NCBI RefSeq assembly: GCF_000004195.4
Contig: NC_030679.2
Location: 16,347,212 to 16,411,211 of the forward strand
Origin: Xenopus tropicalis
Lineage: Eukaryota > Chordata > Amphibia > Anura > Pipidae
DNA: 64,000 nucleotides
Direction of reading: 5' to 3'
Made by a program: the position numbers and the translations under genes. Each line of letters opens with the position of its first letter. Within the stretch, counting starts at the first letter, position 1. The notes beneath the pieces were generated by a model. The model did not search any database and was not told the origin of the DNA. It worked only from the letters and a program-made list of their open reading frames with translations. Shown here piece by piece: positions 1 through 9,702 of the stretch.

Positions 1-484
1 AATAATTCTCGTTTCTTCTCCTCCGTCCATCTCCCTGCATCATAATGTGGGGGAAATCCAGGGATCCTCCAGCCGGATACAGCTTTGCGGTTTTGTGGCT
101 GGGAAAAGAGAGTTGGGATGCATTTTACAATATTGCAGTACCTACAATGCTGCAATGCTACTACACTGAAAGCAGAGAGGTTGGGAAAGTCCATCTCTAA
201 AGGACTGAACATTTTTCGCTCCGTGATCTAAATTCCTTGCCAGCATTATGGCTTCTCTTGGCCACTGCCCAAGATTCAAAGCTGTATTCCTTGTCCATTC
301 ATAGCATTGTGCGGTCCTATCCAACTTCCATACAGCCGGGGCCCAATTGGGACCATTTTGGTGGGACCCCTTAGACAAAGTGTTGCTGGCTGGCATGGGA
401 TTGCAGAGCTGGGTGTGCAAACAATGCCCTGCCCAACATTCCATGGCACAATATGGCCCCCAAGCACATTTACGGACACACCAA
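1..484. other. Left edge, no gene recognised
   Basis: I see no coding domain, RNA gene or terminal repeat in this stretch. The short open frames on both strands are low in recognisable motifs and overlap each other, so I treat them as chance. The stretch ends where a MITE begins. Confidence 0.5.
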
Positions 485-1015
485 GGGGCATATTTACTAA
501 GCAATTTTGAGAAAAATGTATTTTATTCTACTACTAGATTTACGAATGGGTTTATGCCAGTACTCGATTTTTCTGATATTGTTTCTCTAAAAATTTGAGT
601 TTTTCGGTTTGGTTAACTTTTTTTGTCAAAAAAAATTTGGCAGGTTTGATCTGTCAAGTACCATTGAATCCTATGGAGGTTTAGAATAGTAGAGGAATAG
701 ACTAGTCAGTGACAGCCTGTCCTTGACATATTTTCAAGGAGAAGTTAATCCCCTCATTGTTTTCTATTTCACCCAGTTTAAAGTAAAACTTAAGCACATT
801 ATTGTTTTCCAAGAAAGAGTGCCAAATGCTTCTAAAATGTGTGCTGGAGCAATTCCTGTTTGGGAAGTCCTTTTAAACTCAAATTTTTCGAGTTTTAACA
901 ATACTTTCAACTTGAAAAATGTTGGATTTTCGGATGTTTAATTCAAATTTTTTCCATGTCGAGTTATACAACTTTCAAGACCAGAAAAAAAAATGAGTTT
1001 TAGTAAATGTGCCCC
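485..1015. mobile_element. MITE, family A (GGGGCATATTTACTAA termini)
   Basis: The left end reads GGGGCATATTTACTAA and the right end reads TTAGTAAATGTGCCCC, an imperfect inverted terminal repeat of about 16 bp. The triplet CAA flanks both sides (482-484 and 1016-1018), consistent with a 3-bp target duplication. The interior is AT-rich and non-coding. At least three more elements in the window share these termini (45885-46336, 60214-60719, 61831-62399). A 3-bp duplication is compatible with PIF/Harbinger-like transposition, but the superfamily is not proven. Confidence 0.75.
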
Positions 1016-1045
1016 CAAGTATATTATATATAGAAAACGAGAAAA

Positions 1046-1135
1046 TAGGGGCACACACAGATATGCACACACACAAACACTCATATATACAGACACACAC
1101 AGACAAACACAGACACAAGTACTCACAGACACTCC
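1046..1135. repeat. CA-rich microsatellite
   Basis: Imperfect runs of ACACAC/CAGACA over about 90 bp. The translated products on either strand are low-complexity and not genes. Confidence 0.85.
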
Positions 1136-1458
1136 CCACAGACCTGGCTAGTAGTTTTCTGTATCATGTCCTTCCACTTCAAGCATGTCCCCTCATTCTG
1201 GGAGTGGGGCCAGGTTTGGAGTGGGTAACCTGTCTTTCATCTGCAGGCAGTGCAGTGCATTTGAAAAACCATAAAGTATAAAAAAAATGATGACTAATTC
1301 TAAATTGTCTATGTCTACATCATACTAAAAGTTAATTTGAAGGTGAACTATGCCTTTAACCCCAAGCAATACATAGTTTATACATTTTAAAAAGGCATTT
1401 AAGAAGTGCTGAAATAACCCCTACATAGTTACATAGTTACATAGGGTTGAAAAAAGAC

Positions 1459-1879
1459 TAGTGATGAGTGAATCTGTTCCGCTTCGCCAAAAAATTTGTG
1501 AATCTTTCAAAAGAACCGCGAAGCGGTAAAAAATTCACAAACGGCAAAAACGTTGTGCGGCTATTATTTTGTCGCCCGCGGCTATTATTTTGTCGCACGG
1601 CTATTCTTTTGTCGCCCGCGGCTATTATTTTGTCACGCGGCTATTCTTTTGACGCCCGCGCCTATTATTTTGTCGCACGGCTAATTCTTTTGTCGCCCGC
1701 GGCTATTATTTAGTCGCGCGGCTATTCTTTTGACGCCCGCGACTATTCTTTTTTTACGCCGGCGACAATTTTTGGACGTGCGTCGAATTTTTCATCCGTT
1801 TCGCGAAACAATCCGCCAATGGCGAAACGCAGAAATTCGCCTCGAATCCATGCCTGGCGAAACATTTCGCCCATCACTA
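1459..1879. mobile_element. hAT-like MITE inserted in CR1 copy 1
   Basis: The ends are TAGTGATG and CATCACTA, extended by an imperfect inverted repeat into the sequence around TTCGCC/GGCGAA. The octamer AAAAAGAC flanks both sides (1451-1458 and 1880-1887), an exact 8-bp target duplication as expected for the hAT superfamily. The CR1 sequence resumes directly after it. There is no transposase. The middle (about 1560-1745) is a tandem array, annotated separately. Confidence 0.88.
1560..1745. repeat. Tandem repeat, ~20-bp unit, inside the hAT-like MITE
   Basis: About nine units of roughly 19-21 bp built on CTATTATTTTGTCGCCCGCG, alternating between TCGCCCGCGG and TCGCACGG forms. The open frame across it is a by-product of the repeat. 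Confidence 0.85.
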
Positions 1880-2159
1880 AAAAAGACCATCAAGTTCAAC
1901 CCATCCAAGTAAACCCAGCACGCACAACCTATACTTACCAATCTATACACTCACATATATAAACTATATATACAATCACTAATACTAACTGTAGATATTA
2001 GTATCACAATAGCCTTGGATATTCTGCTTGTTCAAAAACTTATCCAGGCCCCTCTTAAAGGCATCACTAGGAAGGGCATTCCACAACCTCACTGCCCTCA
2101 CCGTGAAAAACCACCTACGCTGCTTCAAATGGAAGCTCCGTTCCTCTAATCTAGGGGGG

Positions 2160-2306
2160 GGCCTCTGGTGCGTTGATCGTTTTTATAGGAAAAAAGAACA
2201 TGCCCCATCTGCCTATAATCCCCTCTAATGTAAGCACATTAGAGGGGATTATAGGCAGATGGGGGATGTTCTTTTTTCCTATAAAAACGATCAACGCACC
2301 AAAGGT
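2160..2306. repeat. Inverted duplication (fold-back) inside CR1 copy 1
   Basis: A segment of about 70 bp starting CCTCTGGTGCGTTGATCG is followed, after a very short spacer near 2233-2236, by its own reverse complement ending CGATCAACGCACC. In CR1 copy 3 (43560-43640) the same region is single and continues straight on, so the second arm is extra here. Confidence 0.88.
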
Positions 2307-2331
2307 CGCACCAGAGTAATCATGTCCCCTT

Positions 2332-4362
2332 TCAAGCGCCTCTTTCCAGAGAAAACAACCCCAACCTCGACAGTCTAACCTCATAGCTTAAATCTTCCAT
2401 CCCCTTTACCAGTTTAGTTGCACGTCTCTGCACTCTCTCCAGCTCATTAATATCCTTCTTAAGGACTGGAGCCCAAAACCGCACTGCATACTCAAGGTGA
2501 GGCCTTACCAGGGACCTATAAAGAGGCAAAATTATGTTTTCATCCCTTGAGTCAATGCCCTTTTTTATACAAGACAGCACTTTATTTGCTTTAGTAGCCA
2601 CAGAATGCCTTGAATTAGACAACTTGTTATCTACAAAAACCGCTAGATCCTTCTCCGTAAGGATTCCCCCAACAAACTACCATTCAGTAGATAGTTTGCG
2701 TTTATATTATTTCTACCTAAGTGCATAACTTTGCACTTGTCCACATTGAACCTCATTTTCCAGTTTGCTGCCCAGCTTTCCAATTTTGTCAAATCGCTCT
2801 GCAAAGTGGCAGCATCCTGCATGGAACTTATAGTTTTGCACAATTTAGTGTCATCAGCAAAAATAGATATGTACATAGATACATACTCTCTATGCCCACC
2901 TTCAGGTCATTAATAAACAAGTTAAAAAGCAAAGGACCAAGGATTGAGCCCTGCGGTACTCCACTAACCACACTGGTCCAATTAGAAAATGTTCCATTTA
3001 CCACAACTCTTTGTAATCTATCCTTCAGCCAGTTCTCTATCCAATTACAAATATTATGTTCTAGGCCAATATTCCTCAATTTGATCATTAACCTTCTGTG
3101 AGGTACAGTATCAAATGCTTTAGCAAAGTCCAAAGTAGATGACATCAACTGCCATTCCAGCATCAAGGTTCCTACTCACCTCCTCATAAAAGGCAACTAA
3201 ATTAGTCTGGCAAGATCTGTTACGCAGAAAACCATGCTGGAACAAACTTATAGTATTGTGAACTGCAATGTATTCAAGTACCCTATCCCTTATTACCCCT
3301 TCCAAAATCTTTCCTACTACTGACGTCAGACTAACAGGCCTAAAAAAAAAAAAGATCCCTTTTTAAATAACGGCACCGCATTAGCAATTCGCCAGTCTAT
3401 AGGCACCATACCTCAACGAATCCTGAAGAATTAAGTGAAGAGGCTTGGCAATCACAGCGTTCAGCTCATTTAATACCCTGGGATGAATCCCATCCGGTCC
3501 TGGACCTTTGTTTACCTTTACATGTTCAAGTCTCTTTTGAATTTCCTCCTGAGTGACCCATGCGTCAGTAGCTAAATTACTAGAACTGGGCATATTAAAA
3601 GTGAAGCCTTCATTAGCTGGCTCCTCAGATGTATAGACAGATTAAAATTAAGAGTTTAAAATTTCAGCTTTTTCCCCATTCTCATCAACCAACTTACACC
3701 CCCCTGTGGTAATAAGGTTACCACCCCTTCTTGCTTCATTTTTTTACTATTCACATAATTAAAAAATAATTTTTTAATTATTTTTACTCCTAGCTGCAAT
3801 ATCCCTTTCCATCTCTATTTTAGCTTGCCTGATAGCTTTTTTGCATGCTTCATTTGCTTCCTTGTACCTGATGAAAGTTTCTGCTGTCACAGCTAACTTG
3901 AATGCTTTAAAAGCACGTTTTTTCTTACCAACCTTGACACTAACACTTTTATTCAGCCATAAAGGTTTTGCTTTGCGATGCCTCTCCTTGCTTACGAGGG
4001 GAATATACTGTTGTGTATACCTGCAAGGCAATGCTTTAAAGATGTTCCATTTTCCTTCTGTGTCTAACCCTATGAAAAGCCTTTCCCAGTTGACACATTG
4101 CAGAGATGCCCTTATACTGGCAAAGTCTGCACGTCTAAAATCAAGCGTTTTAGTTAATCCCTTATAGAGCTGTCTCTGCAGCATTAACTCAAAGGAGACC
4201 ATGTTGTGATCACTGTTCCCCAAATGCTCACCCACACAAATGGTAGAGATGAGTTCAGTGTTATTAGTTATTACCAGGTCCAAAATAGAGTCACTCCTAG
4301 TAGGTTCTTGAACCTTCTGAAATAAAAAGTTGTCATTTAGCATATTTACAAACCTACTAGCC
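2332..4362 (-). pseudogene. CR1 ORF2 fragment (endonuclease end, reverse transcriptase, C-terminal region)
   Basis: Broken ORF2 of the CR1 retrotransposon; the intact protein nicks target DNA and reverse-transcribes the element RNA. The segment 3774-4430 encodes the end of the AP-type endonuclease, including ILDLVITNN and the catalytic GNSDHNMV block. Next come VNKGPGPDGIHP (3381-3593), the motif A region KAFDTVPH, motif [16 protein letters not shown] (2828-3166) and motif C FADDTKL (2643-2876). The C-terminal HLEYAVRFWAP block lies at 2332-2622. The frame is interrupted by several shifts and stops and the 5' end is missing, so it cannot make protein. Confidence 0.9.
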
Positions 4363-4515
4363 CCGCCCGCCCAGACCCGATCCCTGTTGCCACTTCTCCT
4401 GGCCGCCGATGTCCTCCCCTGATGTGTCACTTACGCACACTCAAGGGGAGGATGTTGGGTGGGTGGTGGGGGCAGGGGCCATCCTCATCCTCATTTCAGC
4501 AATCATTTTTATCAT
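4363..4515. repeat. GC-rich repeat, copy 1
   Basis: A GC-rich stretch containing a small inverted repeat around CCTCCCCTG...CAAGGGGAGG. It resembles 58030-58240 in order and content (CTCCCCTG, then TTACGC, then GGGGAG, then GTCGGGTGGG-like). No coding content; class unknown. Confidence 0.5.
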
Positions 4516-4856
4516 TCCCGGGGTCGGACTGAAAAACTAAGAAAAGGCACAGGTTGCATAGATACTGTTATCTATGTAACCTGTGCCTTTATTCAGTTTA
4601 ACAGTTTGAAGAGCTATCCTCACAGCTACACAGGAGCTTATTGTATAAACTATAACTATAGTTTTTTTTAACCAAACACACAACTTTTACCAGTGCAGGC
4701 AACAACACATAATATATTAAATACTTTAAAACGCTTTCATTTTTCCCTGTTCCCTTAAAAGGACAGTCTCTATAAATGGGTTACTATAAATGGTGCTTAG
4801 TGATGTCTTCAGTTATAATTGGTGATTAATGACACATGACTCATGAAACTTGTGTG

Positions 4857-4978
4857 TAATGGTAAATAATGTACCTCCTATTGTAAAATATAAGGATATT
4901 AAGTAGCATTTGGCCGTATATTTTTCAGCTCCTCATGACTTATAATATCCTTATATTTTACAATACAAGGTACATTAT
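4857..4978. repeat. Inverted repeat, ~32-bp arms
   Basis: The left arm contains TTGTAAAATATAAGGATATT and the right arm contains AATATCCTTATATTTTACAA, flanked by GTACCTCC/AAGGTAC. Between them are about 50 bp of unrelated sequence. It looks like the core of a small fold-back element. Confidence 0.8.
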
Positions 4979-5011
4979 TTGCTATATAATAAAACTCAGC
5001 AGCAACTAGAT

Positions 5012-5208
5012 CAGGGGTTCTCAACCTGTGGGTCGGGACCCCTTTGGGGGTCAAATGACCCTTTCACAGGGGTCGCCTAAGACCATCAGAAAACACATAT
5101 TTCCAATGATCTTAGGAACCGAGACACCGCTCCTTTATGGTTGGGGGTCACCAGAACATAAGAAACTGTATTAAATTGTCGCAGCATTAGGAAGGTTGAG
5201 AACCACTG
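5012..5208 (+). mobile_element. SPIN (Space Invader) non-autonomous hAT element
   Basis: A 197-bp element starting CAGGGGTTCTCAACCTGTGG and ending GGTTGAGAACCACTG, so the terminal repeat is about 16 bp. The internal blocks GACCCCTTTGGGGGTC, CACAGGGGTCGCCTAAGACC, GGTTGGGGGTCACCA and GTCGCAGCATTAGGAAGGTT are those of the SPIN family. SPIN is known from literature as horizontally transferred among rodents, bats, galago, tenrec, opossum, lizard and Xenopus. The octamer AACTAGAT is duplicated exactly at 5004-5011 and 5209-5216. It carries no transposase and would have been moved in trans. Confidence 0.92.
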
Positions 5209-5594
5209 AACTAGATGGTACAGAGCAGTTGCAGAGGGCAATAGGTTCCTATTGTATGCTACAGAGCTTATCTGTTATCTAAGCAACCTGTGCCTTTTCT
5301 CCTTTTTCCAGCTTGAATGGCTGCTCCCATGGCTACACAGCAGCTTATTTATATACTAATAATACACAAAGGGTATATATATAGATCTAAGCCTACAGTG
5401 TTTAAGTAGAGAAGGCTTACCAGTTTATTATATTGGTCTGGGTGCTCATGCCCCAGACCCTCAGCCTTTTTAGGAAATTTCAAGAGACGAAAGCAGGAAG
5501 GCACTCCAGATACTTCAAAAAGTAGATGTAGAACTCAGGTGTGAAGTAAAATCATGAAGAATTTATTTATAATTATACATGAATGCTACAAAGC

Positions 5595-5640
5595 CTTACA
5601 CGTTTCGTACCTTTTTGGTACTTAATCATAGGCTGAATGA
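5595..5640 (-). ncRNA. Hammerhead-ribozyme-like motif in left PLE arm
   Basis: On the minus strand, GTACC, a five-A loop and GGTAC form a stem followed at once by GAAACG, the arrangement of stem II and the GAAA core of a hammerhead. The upstream core reads CTATGATTAA rather than the consensus CTGATGA, so activity is doubtful. PLEs are known to carry hammerhead motifs in their pLTRs. Confidence 0.5.
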
Positions 5641-6329
5641 CATCCTACAAACACAAAGTATTTAAAGTCAAAATGGCCAATCAGGCATAAGCAAGATTGA
5701 CCAATCACGAAAAAAAAATCCAATTCAGAAATAATTTACATGATTATTTATAGTAAAAATACAAAACGCATTCAGTATAATTATAGTGACATTTATATAA
5801 ATTGTTTAGATGTTCAATGCTAAAAAAGTGCTGTAGCGTTAATAGTAATGATAAATAGGCCAATAAGTATCTTATACTAAAGATAGGATAAAGTAACTAT
5901 GCTTTTGACATGTCGGAGAAATTGGGGGCATATATAAATCTTATTCTCAGTGTCATATAATTTTAATTATATGAAAATATGTGGAATACTAATCGTTAAG
6001 TGTAACATAGTAAAACATAGTCATAATTCAATCTTTTAGGTTGTCTGGTAAATAATGAATATACCGTATATACTCGAGTATAAGCCAATCCGAATATAAG
6101 CCGAGGTACCTAAAGAAGACTGTAAAAACTTATTGACTTGAGTGTAAGCCTAGGGTGGGAAATGCAGCAGCTACTGTGGTAATGTTGCTATAAGTTCTAG
6201 GCAATTATACATAAAATTGACTTTTATTTACTTACTGAGTATGTATCAGTAAAATGTAATAGAGCTGCCAAAGCTTGAGTTTTCCAGCTGATGCATAATA
6301 TCCAGTCATTCAAAGTTGTCACATCAAGC

Positions 6330-6632
6330 ATCATATATATATATATATATACAAAAATGGAAAAGATACCGCACTCACAGGTCTTAGTGCAAAAAAAGAA
6401 AATTTATTAATGCAGACTAACGTTTCAGCTGTCCCTTCAGCCTTACTCGAAGGGACAGCCGAAACATTAGTCTGCATTAATAAATTTTCTTTTTTTGCAC
6501 TAAGACCTGTGAGTGCGGTATCTTTTCCATTTTTGTATTACATTTCTACATACTGCACCCAGGCACCTTTGGCTCCATCATTACGTGAGTGCCTGCTTTT
6601 CATTGCTGGTTTATATATATATATATATATAT
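6330..6632. repeat. PLE terminal palindrome bracketed by (TA)n tracts
   Basis: A near-perfect palindrome with about 90-bp arms (6350-6440 and about 6448-6538) starts after a (TA)n run. It contains the PLE-type blocks GATACCGCACTCACAGG and a CCGAAAC hammerhead-like core at the centre. A second (TA)n run follows at about 6612-6632. I saw only two mismatches between the arms near the centre. Confidence 0.8.
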
Positions 6633-6639
6633 ACTCACA

Positions 6640-7490
6640 AACACCATCCAGAAGTCAATGCCCCTCAGTGGTCAACCACAGAACATAATGGCAAAAAAAA
6701 AATGGCAAAGATATAAACTATACTGTAGATCTCTTCTAGTAGATTCAAATGAGGGGTCTGCAGGACCCATGAAAGGTGTGCTAGTGGCCCCCCTATACTG
6801 GTGGGCTCTGGGCAAATGCCCATTTATTAAAACAGCCCTGGTTAATACATAAGGAAGCAGTAAATGTAAGTGAGAAAAAAACAGTGGCTGTGAGAGGAAC
6901 CACTGTGATATCCAGAAACTATGAAGACTCAAGTGTGCAGAAACAGTAAATCGGAGAGAGTAAAGGGCTTTCAATGTGAAATATTACTGATATTATTAAA
7001 GAACGGACCTTAATTTGCAATGATGTGGTTGCTCCTGAACTTTTGCAGCCACGTCCTAAAAATAGTCAGCTGGCTGATTTAAGGGCCACAGGAGTGTTAG
7101 GTGCCGCAGCCCTTGGGGATGTGTATGCCAGTATTCCCCCTCCTACCAGATCTGTGACATACCCAGGGCATTTCCCATTCACATGTCTGTGGCCGTGGGG
7201 GATTTGTTTAGCAAGGTTATTTCTGAGAGGGTTGTCCCTTACTGATCAGTACATCTTACCTTGTATTACTTGCTGAATAATTTAAGCACATAGTTATATA
7301 GTACTATTTTTGCTGGCTAAACAAATGTACCTTCCGTGTCTGAGGCAGAGTTTATTCAGAGAGTTTGGTCCTAGTTAATTTGCAGTTACACCACCATTTC
7401 CCAAATGACCTAAAGTCGTACTTATTTGGTGCTGACCACTTCTCTATACACACAAATGTTTCCAAATGCACATGTGGCCCGAAAGAAATT
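6640..7490. other. Interior of TA element, no gene recognised
   Basis: Non-coding filler between the PLE palindrome and the next PLE-like terminus. One open frame at 7025-7276 has no motif I recognise. The origin of this sequence is unclear. Confidence 0.4.
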
Positions 7491-7760
7491 GATCGCTCAG
7501 GAGGAAGCCGGAAGTGGCGAAACGCGTCAGCGGTGAGAGAGGACGCAGAGGAGGAGCACTATACAGGGCAGGACTGCTGAACCCAGAAATGACACTGCAG
7601 GTCGGGAACAGGGAAAGAAAAAGGAGCAGCCACCTGATCCATACCAGTGACTCCTGACATGCGCATCCTATACTCTGTTTGTGAGTGTATTGGGAAGTTT
7701 TATTTATATTAAAGTATTTAAGTTTTTACACATATGGCGTATGCATTTATCCCACAGTTA
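7490..7760 (+). repeat. PLE-like terminus with hammerhead-like core
   Basis: The core GCCGGAAGTGGCGAAACGCG (about 7508-7527) pairs GCC with GGC and is followed by GAAACGCG, as in other PLE pLTRs of the window. An AT-rich tail with TATTAAAGTATTTAAG follows, resembling pLTR ends. No coding sequence accompanies it. Confidence 0.5.
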
Positions 7761-8003
7761 GTGCACAGAAGGCGAAGGGAAACAGAAAGGTCGTGGAATT
7801 AACCTAATTCCTAACCGCTGCTGGCGGCCAGGTACACAGGAAGGGGGGGGTGCGGTGTGCGCGGCGAGTGCTGCTGGTGGGCAGGTACACACGGGGGGTT
7901 GGTGTTGCACAGCCTGCATTCACTCGAGTATAAGCTGAGCTTGAGGTTTTTAAGCACATTTTTCGTGCAGGAAAACTCGGCTTATACTCAAGTATATATG
8001 GTA

Positions 8004-8082
8004 CATAAAATATTAATCGTTAAACGTAGCATGACACATCCTACGATGTGTCATGCTACGTTTAACGATTAATATTTTATGT
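8004..8082. repeat. Palindrome in left PLE arm
   Basis: ACATAAAATATTAATCG...GATGTGTC is present in both orientations around a CTAC centre, giving arms of about 37 bp. The right PLE arm (about 9083-9121) has only one copy, so this is a local inverted duplication. Confidence 0.8.
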
Positions 8083-8088
8083 CATAGT

Positions 8089-8310
8089 TCAATCCTTCAG
8101 GTTGTCTAGTGTATAAAAAAATATCCATTTAGTTTCCTTTTTTATCAGAGCGTTTGTCATATTACCGCCACGGTGGTCAGGGTATATTCTATCTATACCG
8201 GTGGCTGAAAGGTTTGGAAGAGTTCTGTTAGAATATTCAGAGAAATGTCTTGCAACTGTGGTGTTACTTTTTACATCAGTGATATTCAAAACATGTTCTC
8301 TAATGCGTTC
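8089..8310 (-). pseudogene. PLE GIY-YIG endonuclease, C-terminal fragment (left half)
   Basis: The minus-strand frame encodes the same run as the right half (NITDVKSNTTVARHFSE, then GGNMTNALIKKETKWIF). That is the downstream part of a PLE endonuclease, including the histidine-rich block after the GIY-YIG core. The catalytic YVG strand is cut off at the junction near 8310. It is non-functional and is a mirror image of 8853-9100. Confidence 0.8.
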
Positions 8311-8315
8311 TTTTA

Positions 8316-9106
8316 GTGTCTGCTACAATAAGTGGAAAAAATGTATTTGAGAGATATAAATCCAATTATATAGAGATTACTAAACCTAATGCTAAATTAG
8401 AAACTAGTGACACACATCTTAAAGAAGTAAAAAATAAAGTTCCTCATTCGTTATCCTGCGTTCTTACTTACTACCCTCAATACAAACAAATTAAAAATAT
8501 TATTGATAATAATCTCTATATTTTAAGATCCGATCCTATCCTTAGAGAGATTCTAGAAAATAGATTTAAATTTGTAACCAGAAAAACAGAAATCATAGGA
8601 AACAAACTTTCCCCCAGTCTGATTCAATCCAACAAACCCTCTAATACTTGGCTATCAACCAAAGGTGTCTATAGATGTGGCGCAAAACAGTGTATCACAT
8701 GCAAATATATACAAAAAAATCAATCCTTTACATCAACCGTCACAAAATAAGTATACAATATTAAATATTTCATCAACTGTAATACTAAATTTATTTACTG
8801 ACCTGCTTAAAATGTGGTAAACAATATGTTGGACAAACCAGCAGAAAACTAAAAGAACGTATTAGAGAACATGTTTTGAATATCACTGATGTAAAAAGTA
8901 ACACCACAGTTGCAAGACATTTCTCTGAATGTTCTCTTCCAAACCTTTCAGTCACCAGTATAGATAGAAAATACCCTGACCCCCGTGGCGGTAATATGAC
9001 AAACGCTCTGATAAAAAAGGAAACTAAATGGATATTTTACTTTTACTTACACACTAGACAACCTGAAGGATTGAACTACGACTACGATGTGTCATGCTAC
9101 GTTTAA
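8316..9106 (+). pseudogene. PLE ORF fragment: linker and GIY-YIG endonuclease (right half)
   Basis: The intact PLE protein joins an N-terminal reverse transcriptase to a C-terminal GIY-YIG endonuclease that nicks target DNA. Here the reverse transcriptase is absent. The frame 8316-8750 gives the linker, including a Cys-rich GVYRCGAKQCITCKYIQ. After a frame break the endonuclease follows: YLLTC, KCGKQYVGQTSRKLKERIREH read as the GIY-YIG core with its conserved Arg and Glu-His, then ARHFSE and GGNMTNALIKKETKWIF (to 9106). The frame break and missing 5' part make it a pseudogene. Confidence 0.88.
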
Positions 9107-9555
9107 CGATTAATATTTTATGTATATTCCTTATTTACCAGACAACCTAAAAGATTGAATTATGACTATGTTTTACTATGTTACATTAAACGATTAGTAT
9201 TCCACGTATCTTCATATAATTAAAATTATATGACACTGAGAATAAGATTTATATATGCCCCCAATTTCTCTGACATGTCAAAAGCATATTTACTTTATCC
9301 TATCTTTAATAAGATACTGTACTTATCGGTCTATTTATCATTACTATTAACTCTATGGCACTTTTTTAGCATTCTACATCTAAACAATACATTTATATAA
9401 ATGTCACTATTATTATACTGAATGCGTTTTGTATTTTTACTATAAATAATCCTGTAAATTATTTCTGAATTGGATGTTTTTCGTGATTGGTCAATTTTGC
9501 TTACGCCTGATTGGCCATTTTGACTTTAAATACTTTGTGTTTGTAGGATGTCATT

Positions 9556-9598
9556 TAGCCTATGATTAAGTACCAAAAAGGTACGAAACGCGTAGCAT
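9556..9598 (+). ncRNA. Hammerhead-ribozyme-like motif in right PLE arm
   Basis: TATGATTAAGTACC, loop AAAAA, then GGTACGAAACGCGTAG: a 5-bp stem directly followed by GAAAC as in a hammerhead core. The CTGATGA box is degenerate. It mirrors 5595-5640. Confidence 0.5.
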
Positions 9599-9702
9599 TC
9601 ATGTAAAATTATTAATAAATTCTTCATGATTTTACTTCACACCTGAGTTCTACATCTACTTTTTGAAGTATCCGGGGTGCCTGCCTGCTTTCGTCTCTTG
9701 AA

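Larger units (their letters stand above)
1425..4362 (-). mobile_element. CR1 LINE, copy 1 (5'-truncated)
   Basis: The element lies on the minus strand. Its 3' end, at the low coordinates, is the repeated octamer seen on the plus strand as ACATAGTT, the microsatellite-like tail typical of CR1. Reading the minus strand upward gives the ORF2 C-terminal region, reverse transcriptase, and the C-terminal half of the AP-type endonuclease, ending near 4362 where a GC-rich repeat begins. It is broken by a hAT-like MITE (1459-1879) and by an internal inverted duplication (2160-2306). Two other CR1 copies in the window (41100-46640 and 43210-43843) align with it over long stretches. Confidence 0.9.
4530..5405. 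repeat. Hairpin-rich interspersed repeat hosting SPIN
   Basis: It starts with a near-perfect hairpin of about 22-bp arms: AAAGGCACAGGTT and its complement AACCTGTGCCTTT around TATCTATG. The half-site and following sequence (GTTATCTA..AACCTGTGCCTTT ... CTACACAG.AGCTTAT) recur at about 5270-5350. The part ending in AGCTTATTTATATAAACTAT recurs at 9704. A longer inverted pair lies inside it (4857-4978) and SPIN interrupts it at 5012-5208. It is non-coding and I could not place it in a family. Confidence 0.55.
6064..8001. mobile_element. TA-duplicating DNA element, copy 1
   Basis: The left end is CCGTATATACTCGAGTATAA and the right end is TTATACTCAAGTATATATGG; dinucleotide TA flanks both sides (6062-6063, 8002-8003). 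The right arm of the surrounding PLE (about 9118-9128) preserves the uninterrupted site, which shows that exactly this segment plus one TA was added. A TA duplication suggests a Tc1/mariner-type mechanism. No transposase is visible; the interior holds a PLE-derived palindrome, TA microsatellites and another PLE-like terminus. A second copy is at 59138-60911 in reverse orientation. Confidence 0.85.
5477..9702. mobile_element. Penelope-like element, head-to-head copy 1
   Basis: Two partial PLE copies face away from each other. The right half (about 8311-9702, plus) encodes linker and GIY-YIG endonuclease, then a 3' region and terminal pLTR. The left half (about 8310 down to 5477, minus) has the end of the same endonuclease, the same 3' region and the same pLTR. 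The arms 5477-6063 plus 8004-8310 match the reverse complement of 8853-9702. The left arm is interrupted by a TA-duplicating element at 6064-8001. Short degenerate hammerhead-like motifs sit in both pLTR arms. Confidence 0.85.

Noticed and set aside
1009..1281. Histidine- and threonine-rich open frame
   Set aside because: It translates a CA microsatellite.
6350..6538. Transcription terminator hairpin
   Set aside because: The long palindrome consists of PLE termini in a vertebrate context, not an intrinsic bacterial terminator.
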